Positions 1-7,681 of a DNA stretch of 64,000 bases are shown in pieces. Origin of the DNA: Dongia_A sp035695765 (GTDB lineage: Bacteria > Pseudomonadota > Alphaproteobacteria > Dongiales > Dongiaceae). A program made the position numbers and the translations under genes. Numbering within the stretch: the first letter of the stretch is position 1; the number at the start of each line of letters is the position of its first letter. Below the pieces are notes generated by a model. It did no database searches and had not been told where the DNA came from. It saw only the letters and a list, made by a program, of their open reading frames with translations. The stretch spans positions 1-64,000 of the forward strand of contig DASRRI010000005.1 in NCBI GenBank assembly GCA_035695765.1, written 5' to 3'.

Positions 1-357
1 GCCGATACCGTCCTCCGCGCTTGCAAGGGCCGGGTAGGCTCCGCCAAAGCGCTGCGGATACCACAGATGCACGCGCGCCTGGTTGCGGATTTCGACGAGG
101 CCGTCGAGATCGCTGAACAGCACGCGCCCGCGCTGGATGACAACGTCCTCCGCCTCCCACGACAGGTCGGCATCGTCGAAATAGAAGATGTCGTAATCTT
201 TAATGGCGCTTTGTGGCGGCCGGCCGGCGATGTCATTCCACAGCGCCTGATAGACGCACCCCGCCACCAGCCACGCCTGCGGCGCCGCCAGCAGCGGCAA
301 CCGCTGCAGGATCGCGCGATTGATGGGATTACGAAGCGCGGCGCCGACGAGGTCCAT
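1..357 (-). CDS. nucleotidyltransferase family protein (DUF925-like), C-terminus outside the window
   Basis: The reading frame starts at an ATG at 357 and runs open off the left edge (119 codons visible); a TGA lies 14 codons upstream in frame with no other ATG between, so this start is likely. The visible protein contains WLVAGCVYQALWN, then IKDYDIFYFDDADLSWEAED, followed by a segment rich in Val/Leu and a Trp-Tyr-Pro. The Gly-Cys-x-x-Gln followed by a Lys-Asp-x-Asp cluster is the arrangement of the small nucleotidyltransferase-like family formerly called DUF925. The substrate is not known, and the metal-binding aspartates are inferred from the family. The gene is separated from flgH by a terminator and is probably unrelated to motility. 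Confidence 0.8.
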   Translation of the reverse strand, partial: MDLVGAALRNPINRAILQRLPLLAAPQAWLVAGCVYQALWNDIAGRPPQSAIKDYDIFYFDDADLSWEAEDVVIQRGRVLFSDLDGLVEIRNQARVHLWYPQRFGGAYPALASAEDGIG

Positions 358-487
358 TGGGTCCAGATTACGACGAACGCGATACGTCCTCCATCGTCAT
401 GGTCGTGCTTGCGACAAGAGTGAATGATTCAACGTGCAACCCTCCACACCGTCACGACTTGTTCCAGGGTGACAATAACCGGCGTTG

Positions 488-519
488 CAAAAAATACCCC
501 GCTGCTTGCGCAGCGGGGC
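488..519 (-). terminator. Rho-independent terminator of the flgFGAH operon
   Basis: Read on the minus strand, a 9-bp GC stem (CCCCGCTGC / GCAGCGGGG) with a GCAA tetraloop is followed by TATTTTTT. It begins about 45 bases after the flgH stop codon and closes the rod/L-ring operon. Confidence 0.88.
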
Positions 520-565
520 TTTGAGTTGCCGTCAGGAACTGGAGGGCGCTTCTTGGGCGCCTTGC

Positions 566-1318
566 TTAGAAGGGGAATAGGATGTCGAAGATCTGCTGGC
601 CGTAGCGCGGCTGCTGCAGGTCGCTGACCGTGCCCTCGCCGCCATAGGCGATGCGGGCTTCGGCGATCTTGTCGTACGGGACTTCGTTGACCGCTGTGAT
701 GTCTTCGGGGCGGATCACACCCTTCACAGACAGATCGCGCAGCTCGTAGTTCACGCGCACCTGCTGGCTGCCCTGGATCACCAGGTTGCCGTTGGGCATG
801 ATCTGGGTGACGACCGCCGCCATCCGCAGGTCGATCTCTTCCTCGCGCGCCGTCGAACCGTTGCCGGTGCTGGTGCTGTCGCTGTCGGCGTTCACCAGAT
901 CGCCAGGCAGCGCATTCTTGTTGAAGATATCGGGGATCTTGCTCTCATAGCCGAGCAGGTTGTCGAGGCCCGCGCTTTCATCGGCGCTGCGGGTGCGCGA
1001 CGTGGAGTTGTCAAGCGTCGCCTCGTCCTTGATCGCGATGACGACTGTCAGGATATCGCCGACGCGCCCCGCGCGCTGGTCCTTGAAGAAGGCGCGCGAG
1101 CCTTGGCGCCACAGGGAGGCCGGCTGACGCGCGTCGGTCATCGGGTCGGGCATCGGCAGGCTGACCGGCTTGTAGAGGTCCTGCGCGGTCGGATTCTCGA
1201 TCGGCGACAAAGGCGGCTCCTGGCCCGCGCGCGCGATGCGCTCCAAGGTGTTGCCGCAGCCGACGGTGGCGAGCGAGAGGCCGAGGATTGCGGCGACGCG
1301 CAGATATTTCCTGGACAT
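566..1318 (-). CDS. flgH: flagellar L-ring lipoprotein FlgH
   Basis: FlgH forms the outer-membrane L ring that bushes the flagellar rod. The 250-residue protein begins with a lipoprotein signal whose lipobox is LATVGC, so the mature chain starts at the Cys near residue 21. The middle contains the FlgH-type stretch SLWRQGSRAFFKDQRAGRVGD and the end reads RYGQQIFDILFPF, close to the usual FlgH C-terminus. I start it at the ATG at 1318, which has GGAG placed just upstream; a TTG five codons earlier overlaps the flgA stop and is less likely. It is the last gene of flgF-flgG-flgA-flgH, followed by a strong terminator. Confidence 0.95.
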   Translation of the reverse strand: MSRKYLRVAAILGLSLATVGCGNTLERIARAGQEPPLSPIENPTAQDLYKPVSLPMPDPMTDARQPASLWRQGSRAFFKDQRAGRVGDILTVVIAIKDEATLDNSTSRTRSADESAGLDNLLGYESKIPDIFNKNALPGDLVNADSDSTSTGNGSTAREEEIDLRMAAVVTQIMPNGNLVIQGSQQVRVNYELRDLSVKGVIRPEDITAVNEVPYDKIAEARIAYGGEGTVSDLQQPRYGQQIFDILFPF

Positions 1319-1329
1319 GGGAGGTCTCC

Positions 1330-2301
1330 TCAATTGATCGCCGCGACGTTGAACCCGACGGCGACGGTCCCGGCATCGACCACGGTGCCGGACAATTGGC
1401 GGTTGCTGTTGACGTTGATCACGCGGATGGTCTGGCCCATCGCCGCGTCCTGCAGAGCCTTGCCCTGCACGCTGAGGCTCATCTGGCCGGTCTGCACCAC
1501 CAGGCGGATCAGGTCATTCTTGTGGATGACCGGCGAGACCGCGACGTCGCTCGTGCGCAGGATCTGCCCGGCTTTCAGCGGCCGCTTCGCCATGTGGCCG
1601 ACCAGCTGCTCTGCATCGGTCAAACTGTTGCCGGAAAGGCGCGCGAGATGCACCGGCTGCCACTCCAGGTCGTCGGCCGAGATGATGGCGCCGGCGCTGA
1701 TCAATCGTATTGGCACGGGCACCTGCGCCATCTCATAGACTGTCCCGAAGACGTTGCGCTGGATCACCGGCGGGCCGTCGGCCGGCGCGACCAGCAATGC
1801 GGCGAAGCGGTTGGAAGAGGGGTCGAAATTGATCGCGCTCACCGTCACTGAATTCTCGACGTCGGTCGGCAGATCGAGCTCCAGATCGCCGCCATCGAGC
1901 GCGACGTCCAGATCGCTGGAGGAACCAATCCGCCCCTGGACAGCCTGGGCGATGGCGTCGCGTACCATCGGGGCGGTTACGCGCTGGCTCATGCGGCCGA
2001 CCATGATCTTCTGGTATTTCGAGGCAGGCTTCCAGCTGAGGCGATAGGCCCGCGCCACCTGCTGCAGGAAGCGCGCATCGAGTGTCAGAGTCTGGCCCGG
2101 TTTCGGCGCCTGCGCGACAGCGAGATCGCCGTCGCTGAGCGTTTCCTCGAACAGATCGGACAGCCGCACCACCTCGTCGTCGACCATGATGCGGTCGCGC
2201 AAGGTGAGGGTTTCGCCGGTTTCCTCGGCGATGGTGGGCTGTGGTGCCTGCCAGATCGCGAGCGCGGCCAGCAAGGCGATTGCTACAGAACGAATGCGCA
2301 T
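1330..2301 (-). CDS. flgA: flagellar basal-body P-ring formation chaperone FlgA
   Basis: FlgA is a periplasmic chaperone for assembly of the P ring around the rod. The 323-residue product has an N-terminal signal peptide (Arg-rich start, hydrophobic core to about residue 20, AEE cleavage region) and a C-terminal SAF-type region (residues about 190-320) with IRLISAGAIISADDLEW and LKAGQILRTSDV, as in FlgA proteins. The start at 2301 has AAGGAG upstream. It lies 12 bases after flgG and 11 bases before flgH in the same operon. FlgI, the P-ring protein, is not in the window. Confidence 0.93.
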   Translation of the reverse strand: MRIRSVAIALLAALAIWQAPQPTIAEETGETLTLRDRIMVDDEVVRLSDLFEETLSDGDLAVAQAPKPGQTLTLDARFLQQVARAYRLSWKPASKYQKIMVGRMSQRVTAPMVRDAIAQAVQGRIGSSSDLDVALDGGDLELDLPTDVENSVTVSAINFDPSSNRFAALLVAPADGPPVIQRNVFGTVYEMAQVPVPIRLISAGAIISADDLEWQPVHLARLSGNSLTDAEQLVGHMAKRPLKAGQILRTSDVAVSPVIHKNDLIRLVVQTGQMSLSVQGKALQDAAMGQTIRVINVNSNRQLSGTVVDAGTVAVGFNVAAIN

Positions 2302-2313
2302 TGCCAGGTCTCC

Positions 2314-3099
2314 TTACCGGATCTGCGAGATCGTCCCCATCATGTCGTCCGACGCCTGGATCACTTTGGAATTGATCTCGTAGGTGCGCTGGGCGGTGAT
2401 GAGGTCGGTGATCTCCGACACGATGTTGACGTTGGAGGTCTCGAGGAAGTTCTGCTGCAGCGAGCCGAAGCCGATGGCGCCGGGATTGCCGGTGGTGGGC
2501 GATCCGGATGCTTCCGTCTCGGTCAGCAGGTTGTCGCCGATGGCGTCGAGGCCCGGCTCGTTGATGAAATTGGCGAGCTGGAACTGGCCCAGCAATGACG
2601 GCGCGGTCTGGCCGGCGATGGTCGCTTCGACCTGGCCGCTGGCGTTGATGGTGATGCTGGTGGCGTTGGTCGGTACCGTGATGCCGGGCTGCACCGTGAA
2701 GCCGTCTTGCGTCACAATGGTGCCGTCGTCGGACAGCTTGAAGGAGCCGTCGCGGGTATAGGCGGTGGTGCCGTCCGGCAGATCGACCTGGAAGAACCCG
2801 CGGCCTTTGAGCGCGACGTCCAGCGGATTGTCCGTCATCTGCAGGTTACCCTGCTCGTGCACCCGGTAGATTGCGACCGGCTTGACGCCGACGCCAATCT
2901 GTACGCCGGCCGGAACGATCGTGCCGGTGTCGGAGGATTGCGTGCCGACGCGGCGCAGATCCTGATACAGCAGGTCCGCAAATTCCGCGCGGCGGCGCTT
3001 GTAGCCGGTGGTGGTGGCGTTCGCGATATTGTTCGAGATGACTTCGACGTTCATCTGCTGAGCGAACATGCCGGTGGCGGCGGTAGTGAGGGAGCGCAT
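2314..3099 (-). CDS. flgG: flagellar distal rod protein FlgG
   Basis: FlgG builds the distal rod. At 261 residues it has the normal length. The N-terminus MRSLTTAATGMFAQQMNVEV and the following NNIANATTTGYKR are the classic rod/hook N-terminal motif; the C-terminus has NVNIVSEITDLITAQRTYE, the conserved C-terminal coiled-coil segment. GGAGA lies upstream of the ATG. It is 20 bases after flgF, consistent with co-transcription. Rod proteins have no cleaved signal and leave through the flagellar export gate encoded around 18-23 kb. Confidence 0.97.
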   Translation of the reverse strand: MRSLTTAATGMFAQQMNVEVISNNIANATTTGYKRRRAEFADLLYQDLRRVGTQSSDTGTIVPAGVQIGVGVKPVAIYRVHEQGNLQMTDNPLDVALKGRGFFQVDLPDGTTAYTRDGSFKLSDDGTIVTQDGFTVQPGITVPTNATSITINASGQVEATIAGQTAPSLLGQFQLANFINEPGLDAIGDNLLTETEASGSPTTGNPGAIGFGSLQQNFLETSNVNIVSEITDLITAQRTYEINSKVIQASDDMMGTISQIR

Positions 3100-3119
3100 G
3101 GCGGTGTCTCCGTCTGGCC

Positions 3120-3857
3120 TTAGCTGTTGGACGTGATGCTATTGATGGCGCGGCGCTGCCGGTCATTTTCGGCATCGAGGAAGCGCTGCACGGCCTGGTA
3201 GTTGCGCGTCACCTCGATCATGTTGGTCATTTCCACGATCGAATTGACGTTCGAATCTTCCAGCATGCGCTGCGCGACCTTGCCGGTCGCCGCAATCGGC
3301 GCCTCTGTTCCGGCATCGAACAGGTTGTCCTGTGCCGGAGTCAGAGCCGCTCGGTTCTGGAAGTCGACCACGTCGAGCTTTCCGACTACCTGCTGCTGCT
3401 GACCGTTGCGCGCCCGGTCGGTGGAGATGCTGCCGTCCTCGGCTACATTCACCGGCCCATCATCGGGATTGAGGGTGACCGCGCTGCCACCGGAGAGCAC
3501 CGGATAGCCCTGGCTCGTCACCAGCGTACCGTCTCCGCTGAGCTCGAACCGGCCGACCCGGGTGTAGCGCGTGCCCTCGGGCGTCTGGACGGCGAAGAAG
3601 CCGTTGCCCTGGATGGCGAGGTCGAGGTCGTTGCCGGTCGGGCGCAGGGCTCCCGGCGAGAAGTCGCGGGCGGTGGCGAAGTCCTGCACGTAAGACAGCT
3701 CGGTCGTCGGATCGGAGGGCAGCTCCACTTCCGACATCAGGAGCATTTCGGCCTTGAAGCCCGGCGTGTTTGCGTTGGCGATGTTGTTCGCCACCACATC
3801 CATCTGCGAGCGCAAGGTCATTTGTCGCGATAGCGCGATGTAAGTCGGTGTTTCCAT
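3120..3857 (-). CDS. flgF: flagellar proximal rod protein FlgF
   Basis: The protein begins METPTYIALSRQMTLRSQMD followed by VVANNIANANTPGFKAE, the FlgF form of the rod-protein signature, and ends with the NSIVEMTNMIEVTRNYQAVQ helix. From the ATG at 3857 it has 245 residues, a normal length. An ATG at 3881 (adding MNPLWDAV) is also downstream of the sigma-54 promoter and cannot be excluded; neither has a strong ribosome binding site. Open frame continues further upstream to 4067 but passes through the promoter and is not coding. It is the first gene of flgF-flgG-flgA-flgH. Confidence 0.94.
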   Translation of the reverse strand: METPTYIALSRQMTLRSQMDVVANNIANANTPGFKAEMLLMSEVELPSDPTTELSYVQDFATARDFSPGALRPTGNDLDLAIQGNGFFAVQTPEGTRYTRVGRFELSGDGTLVTSQGYPVLSGGSAVTLNPDDGPVNVAEDGSISTDRARNGQQQQVVGKLDVVDFQNRAALTPAQDNLFDAGTEAPIAATGKVAQRMLEDSNVNSIVEMTNMIEVTRNYQAVQRFLDAENDRQRRAINSITSNS

Positions 3858-3912
3858 GACAGCGTCCCATAACGGGTTCATTTGCCGGTCTTCATGCCGG
3901 CGAACCCTTCGA

Positions 3913-3928
3913 CGCAACTTCCGTGCCA
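3913..3928 (-). promoter_or_regulatory. sigma-54 (RpoN) promoter before flgF
   Basis: On the minus strand the sequence is TGGCACG-GAAG-TTGCG, a full match to the -24/-12 consensus with GG and GC separated by 10 bases. The predicted start site falls near 3902, about 20-45 bases before the two possible flgF start codons. The position and match support RpoN control of the rod/L-ring operon; this is inferred from sequence. Confidence 0.8.
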
Positions 3929-4062
3929 GGGCCGCAAGCTGGCGGATTGCCTGGCTTTGCGGCGCATGGAACCCCCTATGCGCCGGCAGATGCTGCCCGG
4001 TGTCCGGCAGTTCCTGCCAAGATGTTTCGGCGGCCGCTGTATCCATTAGCCTATCAGCGAAT

Positions 4063-4078
4063 TTCACGGGATTTTAAC
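4063..4078 (+). promoter_or_regulatory. possible CtrA-type box before fliL (weak)
   Basis: TTCA-N7-TTAAC is one mismatch from the CtrA consensus TTAA-N7-TTAAC. It lies in the divergent flgF/fliL spacer about 80 bases before the fliL start. Because two clean boxes occur before other flagellar units here, this weaker one is worth noting. Confidence 0.4.
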
Positions 4079-4155
4079 CATCACGGTCCTACCTTCCGTC
4101 CCTGGGACGAGGGCGGCTCGAGCCGTCTCATGAATGCGTGACATCGAGGGCATTG

Positions 4156-4656
4156 ATGGCGGAAGAAGCGGTCGAGGCAGCGCCACCACCGGTCAGAAGG
4201 AAACGGATGAGCGGCAAGAAGCTGGTGCTGTTCATCATCTTGCCGCTGCTTTTGTTCGGCGGCGGCGGTGCCGCGGCATGGTTCCTGCTTTTCCAGGGTC
4301 ACGAGCCGGAAGAGGGCGAAGCAGCCGAGGCGGAAGCCGAAGCGGCCCACCCACCGGTCTATTACGACCTGGATGAGATGACCGTGAACCTGTCGACCGC
4401 GAGCAAGCGCAACTCCTATCTCAAGCTCAAGCTGGCGCTCGAGCTCGGCGCGCCGGAAGATTCCGAGACGCTGCCCAACGTGCTGCCGCGCGTGGTCGAC
4501 CAATTCCAGATCTACCTGCGCGGCGTGCGCGTGGAAGACCTGCAGGGCTCCGATGGTTTGCAGCGCCTGCGCGAGGAGTTGCTGCTGCGCGCGCAGAAGG
4601 CCGCCGCGCCGGCGACCGTGAAGGACGTTCTGTTCAAGGTTGTCCAGATTCAATGA
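4156..4656 (+). CDS. fliL: flagellar basal body-associated protein FliL
   Basis: FliL is a single-pass inner-membrane protein that surrounds the stator units and supports torque. The 166-residue product has a basic cytoplasmic N-terminus (VRRKRMSGKK), one transmembrane helix (about residues 19-40, with an FGGGGAAAWF stretch), an acidic Glu/Ala linker and a periplasmic domain with YYDLDEMTVNLS and YLKLKLALEL typical of FliL. I chose the ATG at 4156, which has GAGGG upstream, over a GTG at 4138. It starts the plus-strand unit fliL-fliM-DUF6468-motE. Confidence 0.93.
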   Translation: MAEEAVEAAPPPVRRKRMSGKKLVLFIILPLLLFGGGGAAAWFLLFQGHEPEEGEAAEAEAEAAHPPVYYDLDEMTVNLSTASKRNSYLKLKLALELGAPEDSETLPNVLPRVVDQFQIYLRGVRVEDLQGSDGLQRLREELLLRAQKAAAPATVKDVLFKVVQIQ

Positions 4657-4680
4657 TGCGACGAGGGAAAGCGTAAGCCA

Positions 4681-5781
4681 ATGATCCCCGACGACAAAGA
4701 CAATGAGGAGATGAGCGACGAGGAGCGCGCCGCCGCTGCCGAATGGGAAGCGATGGCGGGCGGCAATGAGGGCGATGCCCCGGCGGAGGGTGAGCAGCAA
4801 GCCGGCGGCGGTGGTCCCAAATCCAACCGCGTCCTCGATCAGGATGAAATCGACAGCCTGCTCGGCCTTGGCGCCGGCGGCGGTGGCGACGATGAGAAGC
4901 CCTCGGGCATCCAGGCCATCATCAACAGCGCGCTGGTCTCTTACGAACGTCTCCCGATGCTGGAGATCGTGTTCGACCGGCTGGTGCGCATGCTCTCGAC
5001 CTCGCTGCGCAACTTCACCTCGGACAACGTCGAAGTCTCGCTGGACAGCATCACCGCCATCCGGTTCGGCGACTACCTGAATTCAATTCCGCTGCCCGCC
5101 ATGCTCGGCGTGTTCAAGGCGGAGGAATGGGACAATTTCGGTCTCCTGATGGTCGACAGCTCGCTCACCTATTCGATCGTCGACGTGCTGCTCGGCGGCC
5201 GCCGTGGTACCGCCGCGATGCGCATCGAGGGCCGGCCCTACACCACGATCGAGCGCAACCTGGTGGAGCGCCTGATCGGTGTGGTGCTGAACGACCTCAC
5301 CTCGACCTTCGATCCCTTGTCGCCCGTCACCTTCCGGTTCGAGCGCCTGGAGACCAATCCGCGCTTCGCCGCGATTGCACGGCCGGCCAACGCCGCCGTC
5401 CTCGCGCGCCTGCGCGTCGACATGGAAGACCGCGGCGGCCGCCTGGAACTGCTGCTGCCCTACGCGACCCTGGAGCCGGTGCGCGAATTGCTGCTGCAGA
5501 TGTTCATGGGCGAAAAGTTCGGCCGCGACTCAATCTGGGAAACCCACTTGTCCGGCGAGCTCTGGCAGACCGAGGTTCCGATCGACGCGGTGCTCGATGA
5601 ATTCAGCATGTCACTGGGCCAGGTGCTGAGCTGGGAACCCGGCTCGCGGCTGGAGCTCGAGTGCACGCCGAATTCGCCGGTCGAGCTGCGCTGCGGCGGG
5701 GTGCAATTGTTCCGCGGCAATATGGGCCGCCGCGGTGGCCACATTGCGGTCCAGATCCAGGACCGGCTGATGAAGCTCTAG
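4681..5781 (+). CDS. fliM: flagellar motor switch protein FliM
   Basis: FliM is the middle component of the C ring, binding FliG, FliN and phospho-CheY. The 366-residue protein has the FliM core (GIQAIINSALVSYERLPMLE, then RNFTSDNVEVSLDSI, and a C-terminal SpoA-like segment with LSWEPGSRLELECTPNSPVE). The family's N-terminal EIDSLL motif, part of the CheY-binding segment in enteric FliM, sits at residues 56-61 here rather than at about residue 10: it is preceded by an acidic, Gly-rich extension of about 48 residues. GAGGGAAAG precedes the start. It is 24 bases after fliL. Confidence 0.96.
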   Translation: MIPDDKDNEEMSDEERAAAAEWEAMAGGNEGDAPAEGEQQAGGGGPKSNRVLDQDEIDSLLGLGAGGGGDDEKPSGIQAIINSALVSYERLPMLEIVFDRLVRMLSTSLRNFTSDNVEVSLDSITAIRFGDYLNSIPLPAMLGVFKAEEWDNFGLLMVDSSLTYSIVDVLLGGRRGTAAMRIEGRPYTTIERNLVERLIGVVLNDLTSTFDPLSPVTFRFERLETNPRFAAIARPANAAVLARLRVDMEDRGGRLELLLPYATLEPVRELLLQMFMGEKFGRDSIWETHLSGELWQTEVPIDAVLDEFSMSLGQVLSWEPGSRLELECTPNSPVELRCGGVQLFRGNMGRRGGHIAVQIQDRLMKL

Positions 5782-5803
5782 GGAATTTGGGGAATCCGAC
5801 GTG

Positions 5804-6268
5804 ATGTCCTGGACACTGATCGCCGATGGGGTAGTGGCGGCTCTGCTGGTCGCGACCCTCGTTTATGTCCGGCGCTTCAGCAAGCAGATCGAAGCGATCC
5901 GCTCCAGCCGCGGTGAATTCGAGAAGCTGATCGGCGACCTCACCAGATCAACCGACCAGGCCGCCAGCCATCTGCACCAGTTCAAAATCACAGCGGACGT
6001 TGCCGGCAGAGATCTGCAAGCGCGCGTCGAGCGCACCCAGGGACTGGCCGGCGAATTCGGCAAGATCGGTGACGATCTCAAGCTGCTGACCGAACGCGCG
6101 GAGGGCGCATCCAACCGGCTGGAGGCGGCGATCGGCAAGTCCCGTCAGATCGTAAGCGCCACCGTGCCAGCTCCGGCGGTGGCGTATGCCGCGCCGGCTG
6201 TCGAATTCGCGGATGACGAGGACGATCGCAAAGTGTCGAGCCTCAGCGCTCTTTCGGGTATGCGGTGA
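5804..6268 (+). CDS. DUF6468-like membrane protein of the flagellar cluster
   Basis: A 154-residue protein with one N-terminal membrane segment (about residues 4-24, from MSWTLIADGVVAALLVATLV), then a basic turn and a long predicted coiled coil (about residues 25-120, many Glu/Lys/Leu/Ala heptads), and a variable acidic tail. The position directly after fliM and before motE, and the anchor-plus-coil layout, match the alphaproteobacterial DUF6468 family, whose exact role is not established. The start may be the GTG at 5801 or the ATG at 5804. Its stop overlaps the GTG of the next gene (GTGA), indicating translational coupling. A structural or stator-related role is inference from context. Confidence 0.75.
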   Translation: MSWTLIADGVVAALLVATLVYVRRFSKQIEAIRSSRGEFEKLIGDLTRSTDQAASHLHQFKITADVAGRDLQARVERTQGLAGEFGKIGDDLKLLTERAEGASNRLEAAIGKSRQIVSATVPAPAVAYAAPAVEFADDEDDRKVSSLSALSGMR

Positions 6269-7155
6269 GACTGGCCATGCGCGTGCGCCTCCTGCCTGTC
6301 CTGATGTTTGCCCTCGCCGCCACGGTCACGATCAAGGTCGGCGCTGTCTGGAACGCCATCGAGGTTTCGGTCGGCAGCGAATCGCTGGCCCAGGCTCAAC
6401 CCCAGGCTCAACCCCAGGCTCAACCAGCGGCTCAACCCGCGCCGGCTGCACAGCCGACCGCGCCGACGACTCCGGCACCAGCCCCGACGTCGGCAAGCGC
6501 ACAACCAGCGACGACACCGCCGCCGGCAGACGGCCAGGCGGGCGCGACCACGCCATCCGGCCAAGCTGCGCCGGCCGCGGCCAGCACCTCACCCTCAACG
6601 CAGCAAGCCGCCACGACACCCGCGGCGCCGGCGAGCCCTGCGATGCCGGCCGCTTCGGCAGTGCCCGGTGCTGAGGGGACGACACCGCCAGACGCAGCAG
6701 CAGCGGCCGCCAGCGATGAGCCTGTCCCTGACCCGTTCGACTATACGGATGAAGAAGTGGATGTCCTTCAGCAGCTCTCCAAACGCCGCGAGGAGCTGGA
6801 CATCAGAGCGCGCCAGCTCGACGAGCGCGAGGCCCTGATCCAGGCTGCGGAGCAGCGCATGGACCAGAAGATGGCAGAGCTCAAGGCGCTTCAGACCACG
6901 GTCGAGGACCTGCTGAAGAAGCGCAGCGACCAGGAAGAGGCGGAGCTCAAGAGCCTCGTCAAGACGTACGAGAACATGAAGCCGAAGGCCGCCGCAAAAG
7001 TGTTCGAGGAAATGGACATGGACGTCCTTCTCGACGTGGTCGAACGGATGAACGAACGAAAGGTGGCACCGATCCTGGCGCTGGTCACGCCGACCCGTGC
7101 GAAGGAGATCACCTTCGAACTGGCGCAGCGGCGCCAGCTGCCGGTGCCGGAATAA
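6265..7155 (+). CDS. MotE-like flagellar motility protein
   Basis: A 296-residue protein with an N-terminal membrane or signal segment (about residues 8-29), a long disordered Pro/Ala/Gln/Thr region (about residues 40-155), a coiled coil (about 165-225) and a C-terminal MgtE-N-like domain (about 230-290, PKAAAKVFEEMDMDVLLDVV and RKVAPILALVTPTRAKEI). This is the layout of MotE, which in rhizobia is a periplasmic chaperone for the stator-linked protein MotC. The GTG start overlaps the previous stop; an ATG at 6277 is an alternative. Four near-identical 12-base units encode Gln/Ala/Pro repeats at residues 43-58. Molecular role here is inferred from the family. Confidence 0.8.
   Translation: MRLAMRVRLLPVLMFALAATVTIKVGAVWNAIEVSVGSESLAQAQPQAQPQAQPAAQPAPAAQPTAPTTPAPAPTSASAQPATTPPPADGQAGATTPSGQAAPAAASTSPSTQQAATTPAAPASPAMPAASAVPGAEGTTPPDAAAAAASDEPVPDPFDYTDEEVDVLQQLSKRREELDIRARQLDEREALIQAAEQRMDQKMAELKALQTTVEDLLKKRSDQEEAELKSLVKTYENMKPKAAAKVFEEMDMDVLLDVVERMNERKVAPILALVTPTRAKEITFELAQRRQLPVPE
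6391..6438 (+). repeat. 12-base tandem repeat, 4 units, inside the motE-like gene
   Basis: The unit CAGGCTCAACCC occurs twice exactly and then twice with one or two changes. It encodes QAQP units in the disordered linker, so unit number can change without breaking the frame. Confidence 0.9.
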
Positions 7156-7192
7156 TGTTCGGGGTCATCCGTACGGATAGGAATATCCTTGT

Positions 7193-7208
7193 TTAACCGC
7201 CGCTTAAC
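7193..7208 (+). promoter_or_regulatory. CtrA-type box before the cheY-like gene
   Basis: TTAA-CCGCCGC-TTAAC is an exact match to the CtrA consensus TTAA-N7-TTAAC. It lies 87 bases before the cheY-like start, in a 139-base gap that separates this gene from the fliL-motE unit. Confidence 0.75.
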
Positions 7209-7294
7209 TGTTGGTCCGCTAATCATCAAAGACTAATATCAGTGGCTCCGGTGGGCTCGGATCCAGGGCCGGGGCACAGCAAAGGAACGGTACC

Positions 7295-7681
7295 ATGTCT
7301 GTCGACATGAACATGAACATCCTGATCGTGGATGATTACAAGACGATGCTTCGTATCATCCGCAATCTGCTGAAGCAGCTCGGCTTCAACAATGTCGACG
7401 AGGCGACCGACGGCTCCATGGCGCTGCAGAAGCTGCGCGACAAGGATTACGGCTTGGTGATCTCCGACTGGAACATGGAGCCGATGACGGGCATCCAGCT
7501 GCTCCGCGAAGTGCGCGCCGATTCCAAGCTGAAGAACCTGCCCTTCATCATGATCACTGCCGAGAGCAAGACGGAGAACGTGGTCGCGGCCAAGGAAGCG
7601 GGCGTCAACAACTACATCGTGAAGCCGTTCAACGCGGCCACCCTGAAGACCAAGCTCTCTTCCGTCCTTGGCAACTTCTAA
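7295..7681 (+). CDS. cheY: CheY-type single-domain response regulator
   Basis: A 128-residue receiver domain with no output domain. The acidic pocket is D13-D14 (ILIVDDYKTM), the phosphoacceptor is D58 (VISDWNM), the switch Thr is T88 and the conserved Lys is K110 (VKPF). Chemotaxis CheY proteins bind FliM when phosphorylated and bias flagellar rotation. An AAAGGA ribosome site precedes the ATG. cheZ follows with no gap. No cheA or receptor gene is in the window, so its kinase must be encoded elsewhere. The FNNVDEATDG and SDWNMEPMTG stretches are typical of CheY. Confidence 0.93.
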   Translation: MSVDMNMNILIVDDYKTMLRIIRNLLKQLGFNNVDEATDGSMALQKLRDKDYGLVISDWNMEPMTGIQLLREVRADSKLKNLPFIMITAESKTENVVAAKEAGVNNYIVKPFNAATLKTKLSSVLGNF

